From: Mycolicibacterium rufum
Lineage (GTDB): Bacteria > Actinomycetota > Actinomycetes > Mycobacteriales > Mycobacteriaceae
Assembly: GCF_022374875.2 (NCBI RefSeq)
Contig: NZ_CP092427.2
Coordinates: 2,542,001-2,606,000 of the forward strand
Length of the DNA stretch: 64,000 bases
Reading direction: 5' to 3'
Each line of letters begins with the position of its first letter. Within the stretch, counting starts at the first letter, position 1. The position numbers and the translations under genes were made by a program. Shown here one piece after another: positions 55,175 through 63,644 of this stretch. The notes beneath the pieces were generated by a model. It was not told where the DNA came from. It did no database searches and worked only from the letters and a program-made list of their open reading frames with translations.

Positions 55175-56003
55175 AGCGTCTGAAGTAGCCCACCAACCCG
55201 GACAGCGGCACTGGTCGCGGCCAGTCGTCCGCACGGAAGTAGGCGTCGGTTCCTCCGTCGACGAAGAGGACGCTGCCGCACAGGAACTCGGCTGCGTCCG
55301 AGAGCATGAACACCGCCCAGGCGGCCAGCTGACCGGCGTCGCCGAATCCGCCGGTGGGCACGGGGAACGACCGGACGTACTTCGCCCGATCCGGCGAGGA
55401 GAGCTGCTCTTCGAGCAGCGGCGTCATGATGGCGCCCGGCGCGAGCACGTTGATCCGGATGCCCGCGCCCGCCCATTCTCCGGTGACGGCGTGCCGCCGC
55501 ACCCAGCGGCTGACGGCGATCTTGGACGCGGCGTAGAGCATCACCGAGGCGTTGCGTCCGAAGACACGGACCGACCGGACCGCCCTGTCGGCGTCGGAGG
55601 CGAGCAGCGCCCGCACGGCACGGGCCGGGACCAGCGGCGTGGTGGATGCCGAATTGCTGCCGAAGACAACGACTTTCGCATGTCCGCCGGCGGCCAGTGC
55701 GGGGCGCCACACCTCGAGGAGGTCGACGACGCCGAAGACGTTGACCTGCGCGATCCTGCTCAGTTGTTCGGGTCCTGGGCCGGGGCCGATGCCGGCGGCC
55801 AGCACCGCGCCGTCCAACCGGCCGCCGGACTGCGCGAGCACCGCGTCGGCGGCCGCCCGGCGGCCCGCCGCCGTCGACAGGTCGGCCACGACGTCGGCGT
55901 CGTCGAGATCCACCCCGATCACGGTGTGGCCGGCGGTGCGCAACGCGTCTGCCGTCGCACGACCCATCCCCGAGGCCGAACCGGTGATGGCATAGACACC
56001 CAT
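55131..56003 (-). CDS. Short-chain dehydrogenase/reductase next to wax-ester synthase
   Basis: The 290-residue SDR has YAITGSASGMGRATADAL for NAD(P), DLDDADVVADLS, VVVFGSNSAS, the YAASK catalytic pair and INVLAPGAIMTPLLEEQL. It begins directly after the stop of the wax-ester synthase gene with no intervening base, so the two are cotranscribed. It could reduce or oxidise a fatty alcohol, steroid or ketone. The C-terminus overlaps the end of the converging hydrolase-lipocalin gene by 44 bases. Confidence 0.87.
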   Translation of the reverse strand: MGVYAITGSASGMGRATADALRTAGHTVIGVDLDDADVVADLSTAAGRRAAADAVLAQSGGRLDGAVLAAGIGPGPGPEQLSRIAQVNVFGVVDLLEVWRPALAAGGHAKVVVFGSNSASTTPLVPARAVRALLASDADRAVRSVRVFGRNASVMLYAASKIAVSRWVRRHAVTGEWAGAGIRINVLAPGAIMTPLLEEQLSSPDRAKYVRSFPVPTGGFGDAGQLAAWAVFMLSDAAEFLCGSVLFVDGGTDAYFRADDWPRPVPLSGLVGYFRRFRPWSSPRSAAASG

Positions 56004-57410
56004 TCACGTCTCCTCTGCACTTGTGCCCAGCGCCGACTCCAGTTCGGCGAGAGCGTGTTCGGTCAGCGGGATCAGCGCCCCTACATCGGGTACCACACGA
56101 CGACCCGACACGTAGCCGAGGGTCACTCGATCGGCGTACGAACACATCGTCACGTTCAGAGCCTGACCGTCGATCGCCGTCGACACCGGATAGATCTCCT
56201 CGAGAAGCGCGCCGTCCCAGTACAACCGGCTCGGCGGCCCGGGCACGTTGGAGATCGACACGTTGTATCCGCGCCGCAGCCGAGGCGCGAACGGCACGAT
56301 CGGCGGCAGCACCGTGGCCGCGATGCTCGGCGCCGCCAGCAGCATCGTCGCGGCGGGACCGCGGTGGGCGACCTGATACTTGGCCCACGTCATCGCGCGG
56401 TGCACGTGGGCCAACCGTTCCAGCGGATCGGCCAGGTCGGTGCCCAGCGGGCACAGCTGCAGACCGAACAGATTGGCCTGCCGGTCCTGATCGGGTACGT
56501 GGTCGCGCGATCTGACGGTCACCGGGCAGATCGCCACCAATGTCCTGGCGGGCAGTTCGCGCTGCGCGCTCAGCCAGTCGCGGAGCACACCGGACACCAC
56601 GGCCGTCAGCACGTCGTTGGCCGTCACGGCGGCCGCCTCCTGGACGGCGCGGATCCTCGACCGCGGAAAGCTGACTCCGGCGAACGTGCGCTGCCGGCCG
56701 AGCCGCCCGTTGAACCGGGTGTACGGAGCGTCGATCGGAAGTGCCGCGACGCCGCCGGCGATGCGTCCGACGGTCATGGCCAGACCGCCCAGTGCGGTCC
56801 GGCGCGCCAGGGCCACGCTCGACGTGTCACCGTGCAGTGCCGCGCGCATCGGCGACGTCCGGTGGTGGAGGGCCGACGCGTCGGCCACTGGAGGCGCAGT
56901 GGCGGACAGTGGTCCGTTCGACCGGCTCGAGGGATCGGGGGTGAGCCCGTCGGCGATGATCCTCAACCCGGCGACACCGTCGACCACGGTGTGGTGCACC
57001 TTGATGTAGACCGCGAACCTGTTCTCTGCCAGGCCGTCGATCACGTACGCCATCCACATCGGTCGGGATGGGTCCAGTGGTTCACTGTGCAGCGAGCTGA
57101 CCAGCGCCCACAGTGCCTCCCGATCCGCCGGGGGTGCGAGCGTCGCGCGTCGCAGGTGTTGACGCGGGTCGACGGTCTCGTCGACCCGCCAGGTCCACAG
57201 GCCCGCCGTGTCCACGCCGATGTGCGGGTGCCGCCGAAAGCGCTGGTCCAGCTCCGCTATCGCGGTCACGGCCTCGTCGTAGAGCGCGTCGACATATCCG
57301 GGCCCTGAATCCGGTGGTGGCGACAGAATCAGCAGCGCAGCCGTGTGCAGCGGGTCGGAGAGCAACTCCGCGGTCATCATCGCCGCGTCCAACGGCGCCA
57401 ACGGATTCAT
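56004..57410 (-). CDS. Wax ester synthase/diacylglycerol acyltransferase (WS/DGAT)
   Basis: The 468-residue enzyme has the acyltransferase motif HHTVVDG with H139, H140 and D144, plus later WS/DGAT segments: TANDVLTAVVSGVLRDWL, ICPVTVRSR, and NVSISNVPGPPSRLYWDGA. It joins acyl-CoA to diacylglycerol or a fatty alcohol to store triacylglycerol or wax esters. In mycobacteria such enzymes (e.g. Tgs1) accumulate storage lipid under low oxygen. A DosR-like box lies 86 bases upstream. The SDR follows directly in the same transcript. Confidence 0.9.
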   Translation of the reverse strand: MNPLAPLDAAMMTAELLSDPLHTAALLILSPPPDSGPGYVDALYDEAVTAIAELDQRFRRHPHIGVDTAGLWTWRVDETVDPRQHLRRATLAPPADREALWALVSSLHSEPLDPSRPMWMAYVIDGLAENRFAVYIKVHHTVVDGVAGLRIIADGLTPDPSSRSNGPLSATAPPVADASALHHRTSPMRAALHGDTSSVALARRTALGGLAMTVGRIAGGVAALPIDAPYTRFNGRLGRQRTFAGVSFPRSRIRAVQEAAAVTANDVLTAVVSGVLRDWLSAQRELPARTLVAICPVTVRSRDHVPDQDRQANLFGLQLCPLGTDLADPLERLAHVHRAMTWAKYQVAHRGPAATMLLAAPSIAATVLPPIVPFAPRLRRGYNVSISNVPGPPSRLYWDGALLEEIYPVSTAIDGQALNVTMCSYADRVTLGYVSGRRVVPDVGALIPLTEHALAELESALGTSAEET

Positions 57411-57495
57411 GGGCCGCGCCCCTCGTGATGGTCGCTTTTCGACAGCGTCGCCCGCACGTGGTACCCGCGGCCAGTGCCCAGCAGACGTTGCCGCG

Positions 57496-57508
57496 GGGAC
57501 TTAAGTCC
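57496..57508. promoter_or_regulatory. DosR/DevR-like box upstream of the wax-ester synthase
   Basis: GGGACTTAAGTCC contains the 12-base perfect palindrome GGACTTAAGTCC. The 20-base site 57493-57512 agrees with the DosR consensus TTSGGGACTWWAGTCCCSAA at 16 positions. It lies in the 99-base gap between the WS/DGAT start and the end of the SQR-like gene. The position fits activation of the WS/DGAT-SDR operon. Confidence 0.7.
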
Positions 57509-57509
57509 T

Positions 57510-58700
57510 CTAGAGCCGCCCCTTGAGGATGGCGTGCCAGTACGACTGCGGCAGGACGTAGCGGTCGAACGCCCACGCGGAGCGGCGCGGTCGGGTGCTG
57601 TCGATGAACGACGGGAGAGATGACGCGATCGCGCCGGTGCGGTCGAATTCCCCGGCGATCAACAGATGCCTGTCCGTCGTGATCGGCGCGACGGTGTAGC
57701 CGTCGTAGGTCGTCATCGCCGCACCGCGGCGGGCGGCGGCGAGATTGTCGACGAGGATCGCGATCTGCCGGCGCAGCGCTCCCCCGGACGGGTCGGTGTC
57801 GACGGCGGCGCCGTCGCCGGCGGCCCAGATGTTCGGATGCTCGCGGTGCGCGAAGGTGGCGGCATCGATGTCGACGAGCCCGTGCGCCTGATCACCGGTC
57901 AGTCCGCAGTCCTGCAGCCAGCGCGGGCCGCGGAAGGGCGGGACGAGGTGCAGCATGTCGTAGGTCAGCGTCTCGCCGGTCGAGACGGTGATCGACGACG
58001 ACTCCGGCTGCAAGGCCGTCACGCGGGTGCTGTGCAGGACGCGGACGTCCAACTCCTGCAGGCACTCTGAGAGCCGGGCGTCGAGGGCGGGCACCCCGAG
58101 CAGGTACGGCCGGTCGATGACCAGGGTGATGCTCACCCCGGGCAGCAGACCGGTGCGCCGCCAGTGGCCGGCGGCCAGGAACAGCGGCTTGATCGTGGTG
58201 CCGGTGCAGCTGACCGGCCGACGGGGCACGGTGAAGACCGCATGTCCACCCGGCCGCATCGAACGGACCAGATCCCAGGTTTTCTCGGCGTGGTCGAGAT
58301 AGTTGCTCCCCACCAAGGGTGTCTGCAGCGCCGCATCGATGCCGGGCAGCTCGTCGTCATCGGGCACCAGACCGGTGCCGATCACGAGGTCGTGGTAGCG
58401 GTAGCGGCGTCCGGAGGCGCACGCGACCGTCGCCGCCGACGCGTCCACCGCGACCACCGTGTCGCGGATCCAGGTGCAACCCGCCGGCGTCACCGACCGT
58501 TGCGTGCGCTCCGCACGGCGCAGGTCGGCCTCGCCACCGCCGACGTACGACAGCAGCGGACGGTAGGTGTGCACGGTCTGTGGCTCGATGACCGCGACGC
58601 GACCGAATCCCTTGCGCAGCAGCCGGGCCGCGGCGCTCAGCCCGGCGTTCCCACCGCCGAGGATCAGGACGTCGAACTGCTGATCTGCGTCGCGGGCCAT
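57510..58700 (-). CDS. FAD-dependent oxidoreductase, sulfide:quinone oxidoreductase-like
   Basis: The 396-residue protein has the FAD loop VLILGGGNAGLSAAARLL, the SQR-like HTYRPLLSYVGGG, and PVSCTGTTIKPLFLAA with C165 at the place of the catalytic SQR cysteine. A second FAD segment is IWAAGDGAAVDTD. The partner cysteine usually found in the GDC motif is absent (GDG here), so classic sulfide oxidation through a trisulfide is doubtful; a quinone or persulfide reductase role is possible. ATG 58700 faces the phospholipase gene 40 bases away. The longer frame upstream is not conserved. Confidence 0.82.
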   Translation of the reverse strand: MARDADQQFDVLILGGGNAGLSAAARLLRKGFGRVAVIEPQTVHTYRPLLSYVGGGEADLRRAERTQRSVTPAGCTWIRDTVVAVDASAATVACASGRRYRYHDLVIGTGLVPDDDELPGIDAALQTPLVGSNYLDHAEKTWDLVRSMRPGGHAVFTVPRRPVSCTGTTIKPLFLAAGHWRRTGLLPGVSITLVIDRPYLLGVPALDARLSECLQELDVRVLHSTRVTALQPESSSITVSTGETLTYDMLHLVPPFRGPRWLQDCGLTGDQAHGLVDIDAATFAHREHPNIWAAGDGAAVDTDPSGGALRRQIAILVDNLAAARRGAAMTTYDGYTVAPITTDRHLLIAGEFDRTGAIASSLPSFIDSTRPRRSAWAFDRYVLPQSYWHAILKGRL

Positions 58701-58740
58701 GTCCGCGTCGTACCCCGGTTCCCCCGCCGGAAACCCGGGT

Positions 58741-60345
58741 ATGCGTGGGCTCGTGGCGATCACCACGGACTGGTTCCTCACAGAGCGTGAACGCGGCAAC
58801 GCCGCGTCGTCGATTCCCGTCTGGCGCGACGGCAACCGGGTGGAGCCGCTGATCCACGGCGCCGCCTACTTCGACCGGCTCGCCACCGAGGTGGACGCCC
58901 TGGGCCCCGGCGACCACCTGTTCTTCACCGACTGGCGGGGTGATCCCGACGAGCGGGTGCGAGAGGGCGGACCGACCATCGCCGAACTGTTCAGCCACGC
59001 CGCCGAACGCGGCGTCGTGGTCAAAGGACTGGTGTGGCGCAGCCACCTCGACGCGTTCGCCTACAGCGAGGAGGAGAACCAGCATCTCGGCGAGGCCATC
59101 GAGGCTGCCGGCGGGGAGGTGCTGCTCGATCAGCGGGTCCGGTTCGGCGGCTCCCATCACCAGAAGCTGGTGGTGCTGCGGCGCCCGGGTCGGCCTGAAC
59201 GAGACGTCGCGTTCGCCGGCGGCATCGATCTGTGCCACTCCCGCCGCGACGACGCCGACCACGACGGCGATCCGCAGGCGGTGCAGATGGCCGACCAGTA
59301 CGGGGATCGGCCACCGTGGCACGACGTGCAGCTACTCATCCAGGGTCCCGTCGTCGGCGCGCTGGATCACGCGTTCCGGGAACGATGGAACGATCCCGCG
59401 CCGCTGGACATGCTCTCCCCCATCGCGTGGGTGGTCGACAAGCTGCGCCGGGCCGATCTGAGTGCCGGCGAACTGCCACCGCAGCCGGCCGATCCGCCGC
59501 CGTGCGGCCCCCACGCGGTGCAGGTGCTGCGCACCTATCCCGACGCCCACTTCCAGTACGCGTTCGCCCCGAAGGGCGAGCGCAGCATCGCGCGCGGCTA
59601 CACGAAGGCGCTGCGACGGGCCCGGCGGCTGATCTATCTGGAAGACCAGTACCTGTGGTCCAAGCAGGTCTCGCACCTGCTCGCCGAAGCACTGGCCGCC
59701 AATCCCGACCTGCACCTGATCGCCGTGGTTCCACGACACCCCGATGTCGACGGCCGGTTGTCCCTGCCGCCCAACCAGGTGGGCCGCGCCCAGGCCATCG
59801 AGACGTGCCGGCGCGCCGACCCCAGCAGGGTGCACATCTTCGACCTCGAAAACCGCCATGGCACACCGGTCTACGTGCACGCCAAGGTGTGTGTCATCGA
59901 CGACGTCTGGGCCTGTGTGGGCAGCGACAACTTCAACCGCCGCTCGTGGACACACGACAGCGAGCTGTCCTGCGCGGTGCTCGACGACACCCGCGACGAG
60001 CGGGCCCCGCGCGACCCGGCCGGCCACGGCGACGGAGCGCGGGTGTTCGCGCGTGACCTGAGGCTGCGCCTGATGCGCGAACACCTCGACCGGGCCACCG
60101 ACGGCAGCGAGGACGACGGACTGCTCGACCCGGACGCGGTGGTGGACTCGGTCACCGCCTCGGCGGCCGCGCTGCAGGCGTGGCACGACGGCGGCCGGCG
60201 GGGCGCCCGGCCCCCGGGCCGGCTGCGACCACACGAACCCGAGCGTCTCGGCGCGCTGACGCGGCTGTGGGCCGAACCGTTGTACCGCGCCGTGTACGAC
60301 CCCGACGGCCGGTCCTACCGGGACAGGCTGCGCCGGCGGTGGTGA
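58741..60345 (+). CDS. Phospholipase D-family protein
   Basis: The protein (534 residues from ATG 58741) has two HKD motifs: HHQKLVVLRRP near residue 139 with AFAGGIDLCHSR following, and VHAKVCVIDDVWACVGSDNF near 380 followed by NRRSW. This is the phospholipase D active site. It may cleave or transfer phosphatidyl groups, e.g. in cardiolipin or phosphatidylglycerol turnover. No signal peptide is evident. An ATG at 58699 would add 14 residues and overlap the opposite gene's start; it was considered less likely. Confidence 0.87.
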   Translation: MRGLVAITTDWFLTERERGNAASSIPVWRDGNRVEPLIHGAAYFDRLATEVDALGPGDHLFFTDWRGDPDERVREGGPTIAELFSHAAERGVVVKGLVWRSHLDAFAYSEEENQHLGEAIEAAGGEVLLDQRVRFGGSHHQKLVVLRRPGRPERDVAFAGGIDLCHSRRDDADHDGDPQAVQMADQYGDRPPWHDVQLLIQGPVVGALDHAFRERWNDPAPLDMLSPIAWVVDKLRRADLSAGELPPQPADPPPCGPHAVQVLRTYPDAHFQYAFAPKGERSIARGYTKALRRARRLIYLEDQYLWSKQVSHLLAEALAANPDLHLIAVVPRHPDVDGRLSLPPNQVGRAQAIETCRRADPSRVHIFDLENRHGTPVYVHAKVCVIDDVWACVGSDNFNRRSWTHDSELSCAVLDDTRDERAPRDPAGHGDGARVFARDLRLRLMREHLDRATDGSEDDGLLDPDAVVDSVTASAAALQAWHDGGRRGARPPGRLRPHEPERLGALTRLWAEPLYRAVYDPDGRSYRDRLRRRW

Positions 60346-60384
60346 GCCCGCTTACGCGGACCGCCGCGCGGGTACGGTCCCCGC

Positions 60385-60909
60385 ATGGCCGACATCATCG
60401 ATCTCATCTACGCCGACCACGACTGGCTGCGCCGCCAGTTCTTCCGGCTCGACGACGCCAGGACCCCCGAGGAACTGGCGGCGATCTGGTCGGTGCTCGG
60501 CACCCGGCTCGACGCGCACGCCGATGCCGAGGAAACCGTGTTCTATCCGGCGCTGTTGGCCCACGGCGGCCGGGACGATCCCGGCAATCCCGAGGGTGAC
60601 CCCGAGGACGAGACCGAGGATGCGATCACCGACCACAACGCGATCCGCGACGCGGTGCGGCGCTCACGGCGACACGAGCCGGGCAGCGAGGAGTGGTTCG
60701 AGGCGGTGAACACGGCGCGCAAGGAGAACGGATCGCACCTCGACGAGGAGGAGCGCGAGGCGATGCCCGACTTCATCAAGAGCGCGCCCCCCGAACTGCG
60801 CCACGAACTCGGTGCGAAATGGCTGCAGTTCTACGCGGAGCGCGAATCGGTCACCGGCGTCGACACCTCCGACAAGGACGCCGGGGACTACATCAAGGAG
60901 CACACGTAG
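60385..60909 (+). CDS. Hemerythrin HHE-domain protein
   Basis: The 174-residue protein has the di-iron ligands of the HHE fold: H in YADHDWLRRQF, H and E in LDAHADAEETVFYP, H in ITDHNAIRDAV, and H and E in GSHLDEEEREAMP. It is all-helical. Mycobacterial hemerythrin-like proteins affect oxygen, nitric oxide or peroxide responses. It lies downstream of the phospholipase gene by 39 bases. The TAG stop directly abuts the adhE stop. Confidence 0.9.
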   Translation: MADIIDLIYADHDWLRRQFFRLDDARTPEELAAIWSVLGTRLDAHADAEETVFYPALLAHGGRDDPGNPEGDPEDETEDAITDHNAIRDAVRRSRRHEPGSEEWFEAVNTARKENGSHLDEEEREAMPDFIKSAPPELRHELGAKWLQFYAERESVTGVDTSDKDAGDYIKEHT

Positions 60910-63501
60910 CTACTGCTGATCCGAGCCGTAGTAGCCACGCCGCAGCAGCTCGGTGATCTCGGTGACCAGCGGCATCCGCGGGTTGGTCCGGTTGCTGAGA
61001 TCCTCGAACGCCGTCATCGCCAATTGCGGCAGCGCCGAGAGGAATTCGTCCTCGTCGACGCCGGCATCCTTCAGCGAGCGCGGCATCTCCACCTGACGCA
61101 GCAGGTTCTCCACGCCGACGAGCAGCCGGGACCGGCTGTCCTCGGGTTCATGGCCGCCGAAGATCAGCCGACCGACCTGGGCGTACTTGTCCGGTGCGAT
61201 GTATGCCGAATAGCCGGGGGCCGGCATGAACTTGCTCGGCAATTCGGCGTTGTAGCGCAGCACATGCGGTAGAAAGATCGCGTTGGCCCGACCGTGGGCG
61301 ATGCCGAACCGGGCGCCGACGGCGTGCGCCAAGGCATGGTTGGTCCCGACGAACGCGTTCGAGAAGGCGAGGCCCGCCAGCGTCGCCGCGTTCGACATGT
61401 CGGTACGCGCCTCCAAGTCTCGTGGATCCCGGTACGCCCTCGGCAGGGCCTCGAAGATCAACCGTGCGGCCTGAGCGCACAGCGCGTCGGTGTAGGGCGA
61501 CGCGAAGATCGACACGGCCGCCTCCAGCGCGTGGGTGAGCGCGTCGATGCCGGTGTCGGCGGTCAGCACCGACGGCATCGACGACGTCAGCACCGGATCC
61601 ACGATCGCGAGGTCGGGCACCAGGCTGTAGTCGACCAGCGTCTGTTTCGTGCCGTGCACGGTCAGCACCGCGGCCGGCGACACCTCCGACCCCGTCCCCG
61701 ACGTCGTCGGCACGGCGATCAATTGCAGCTTGTGCCGGTCGGTCGGATAATCGGCGACCCGCTTGCGGGGGTCCAGGAACGGCATCGTGAGCTCGTCGAG
61801 CGTCTTGTCGGGGTGTTCGTAGAACAGCCGCATCGCCTTGCCGGCATCGAGCACCGATCCGCCGCCCACCGCGATCAGCGCGTCGGGCTGCACGCGCGCC
61901 AGCAGCTCGACACCGCGGCGGATGGTGTCCTCGTCCGGCTCGGGCGTCACCTCGCTGAACACCTGCACGTGCCGGGCCCGCAGGGTGCCGCGCACCAGGT
62001 CGATCACGCCGCGTTCGTCGGTCAGCGCGTCGGTGATCACCACGACGGTCTCGCAGTCCAGGTCGCGCAGGTTCTCCAGCGCGCCCGCGTTGAAGTAGGT
62101 GTTCGACGGCACCCGGAACCACTGCGGCGGCGTGCGCCGCTGCGCCACGGTCTTGATGTTGAGCAGCTGGCGGTAGTTGACGTTCTCGGTGGTGCTCGAC
62201 CCGCCCCACGTGCCGCAGCCGAGCGAGAACGTCGGCGTCAGGTTGTTGTAGACGCCGCCCAGCGCGCCGACGGCGGTGGGCGCGTTGACGAGGATGCGCC
62301 CGGTGCGCACCGCCGCGCTGTACGCGTCGATGACCGCCTGGTCGTGGGCGTAGACCGCCGACGTGTGGCCCAGCCCGCCGTGCTCGGTGACCAGCACGGC
62401 GACGTCGATGGCGTGTCCGACGTCGCGGGCCCGGACCACGCCGAGCACCGGCATCAGCTTCTCGGCCACCAGTGGGTGCGCGGCCAGCGCGTCGAGATCC
62501 GCCGGCAGCGGAGCCAGCAGCACCTTCACCGTGGGCGGCACCGAAAAACCGGCTCGCGCAGCCAGTTCCGGCGCTTTCTGGCCCAGCGCGTCGAGGGAGA
62601 TCTTGTCGCCGCGGCCGAACGCGAACCGGGTGATCGCCGCGGCCTCGTCCTCGGTCATCAGCCGGGCGCCCATCCGCTCGAACTCGGCGATCATCGCGTC
62701 GTACACCTCGTCGTCGATCACGCAGGTCTGCTCGGCCGGGCAGATCACCGACGAGTCGAACGTCTTGGAGATCAAGATGTCGACCACCGCGCCCTTGAGG
62801 TCGGCGGTCTTGTGGATGTAGATCGGCGCGTTCCCCGGTCCCACGCACAGTCCCGGCTTGCCCGAGGCGCTCGCCAGCGCGACGATCTTCGGTCCGCCGG
62901 TCACCCAGATGAAGTCGACCGCGGGGTGCTTGAACAGATAGTGCGTCACCTCGTGGGCCTCGTCCGGGATCACCTGAAGGGCCCCGGCGGGCATGCCCGC
63001 CGCCTCGGCGGCCGCGCGCAGGATCTCGACGCTGCGCTGACAGGACCGCACCGCGTACGGCGACGGGCGGAACACGATGGCGTTGCGGGTCTTCGCCGCG
63101 ACGATGGCCTTGAAGAGCACCGTCGAGGTCGGATTGGTGACCGGGGTGATGGCCAACACGACCCCGATCGGTTCGGCGACGTGGACGATGTTGTGCTCGA
63201 CGTCGGTGTCGATGACGCCGACCGACTTCTTGTCGCGCAGGTAGTCGTGCAGGAACTCGGTGGCGACGTAGTTCTTGACCACCTTGTCCTCGAAGACGCC
63301 GAACCCGGTTTCCTCGATCGCCACCCCGGCGAGTTCGGCCGCCGCGCGCACCCCCGCGCGGACCATCGCCTCGACGATCCGGTCGACCTGCGCCTGGTCC
63401 AGAGCGCGGAATTCGGCGGCGGCGGCCGCCGCGGTGGCGACGACCGCGTCGATCTCGGCGGTCCGGATGTCCGGTTCGTGGACAGCGGTGCTCGTCGTCA
63501 T
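60910..63501 (-). CDS. adhE: Bifunctional aldehyde-alcohol dehydrogenase AdhE
   Basis: The 863-residue protein fuses an acylating aldehyde dehydrogenase (about 1-440) to an iron-dependent alcohol dehydrogenase (about 450-863). The first part has VITPVTNPTSTVLFKA and catalytic C254 in DSSVICPAEQTCV. The second has AVGGGSVLDAGKAMRLFYE, TTSGTGSEVSPAAVLTV, and intact metal ligands in TGIDALTHALEA and NHALAHAVGARFGIAHGRA. It converts acetyl-CoA to ethanol through acetaldehyde, regenerating NAD+, or runs in reverse. The start 63501 follows a GGAGG site; the longer upstream frame is not conserved. Confidence 0.95.
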   Translation of the reverse strand: MTTSTAVHEPDIRTAEIDAVVATAAAAAAEFRALDQAQVDRIVEAMVRAGVRAAAELAGVAIEETGFGVFEDKVVKNYVATEFLHDYLRDKKSVGVIDTDVEHNIVHVAEPIGVVLAITPVTNPTSTVLFKAIVAAKTRNAIVFRPSPYAVRSCQRSVEILRAAAEAAGMPAGALQVIPDEAHEVTHYLFKHPAVDFIWVTGGPKIVALASASGKPGLCVGPGNAPIYIHKTADLKGAVVDILISKTFDSSVICPAEQTCVIDDEVYDAMIAEFERMGARLMTEDEAAAITRFAFGRGDKISLDALGQKAPELAARAGFSVPPTVKVLLAPLPADLDALAAHPLVAEKLMPVLGVVRARDVGHAIDVAVLVTEHGGLGHTSAVYAHDQAVIDAYSAAVRTGRILVNAPTAVGALGGVYNNLTPTFSLGCGTWGGSSTTENVNYRQLLNIKTVAQRRTPPQWFRVPSNTYFNAGALENLRDLDCETVVVITDALTDERGVIDLVRGTLRARHVQVFSEVTPEPDEDTIRRGVELLARVQPDALIAVGGGSVLDAGKAMRLFYEHPDKTLDELTMPFLDPRKRVADYPTDRHKLQLIAVPTTSGTGSEVSPAAVLTVHGTKQTLVDYSLVPDLAIVDPVLTSSMPSVLTADTGIDALTHALEAAVSIFASPYTDALCAQAARLIFEALPRAYRDPRDLEARTDMSNAATLAGLAFSNAFVGTNHALAHAVGARFGIAHGRANAIFLPHVLRYNAELPSKFMPAPGYSAYIAPDKYAQVGRLIFGGHEPEDSRSRLLVGVENLLRQVEMPRSLKDAGVDEDEFLSALPQLAMTAFEDLSNRTNPRMPLVTEITELLRRGYYGSDQQ

Positions 63502-63576
63502 CGGCGGGCCTCCTCGGTGCAGGGGGCGCAGTCGGTGCGCCGCTGCCATCGTCGGTCGCCGGCGCACAGGCGACTA

Positions 63577-63589
63577 GAGGCTTAAGTCC
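63577..63589. promoter_or_regulatory. Weak DosR-like palindrome upstream of adhE
   Basis: GAGGCTTAAGTCC shares CTTAAGTCC with the better site at 57496-57508. Its surroundings, CTAGAGGCTTAAGTCC, equal the reverse strand of that site except for one missing A, which breaks the dyad. It lies 75 bases upstream of the adhE start. It is a possible degraded or half-strength DosR site. Confidence 0.35.
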
Positions 63590-63644
63590 GTGCCGTCCGG
63601 CCCAGGGTGATTGAGGTCACGTGATGCGGGGTAGAGGTGCGTTC

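Noticed and set aside
61294..63585. A 763-codon open frame on the plus strand opposite adhE
   Set aside because: Its translation is low-complexity Arg/His/Gly/Val-rich with no domain, and adhE on the other strand has complete motifs in both halves. It is a high-GC antisense shadow.
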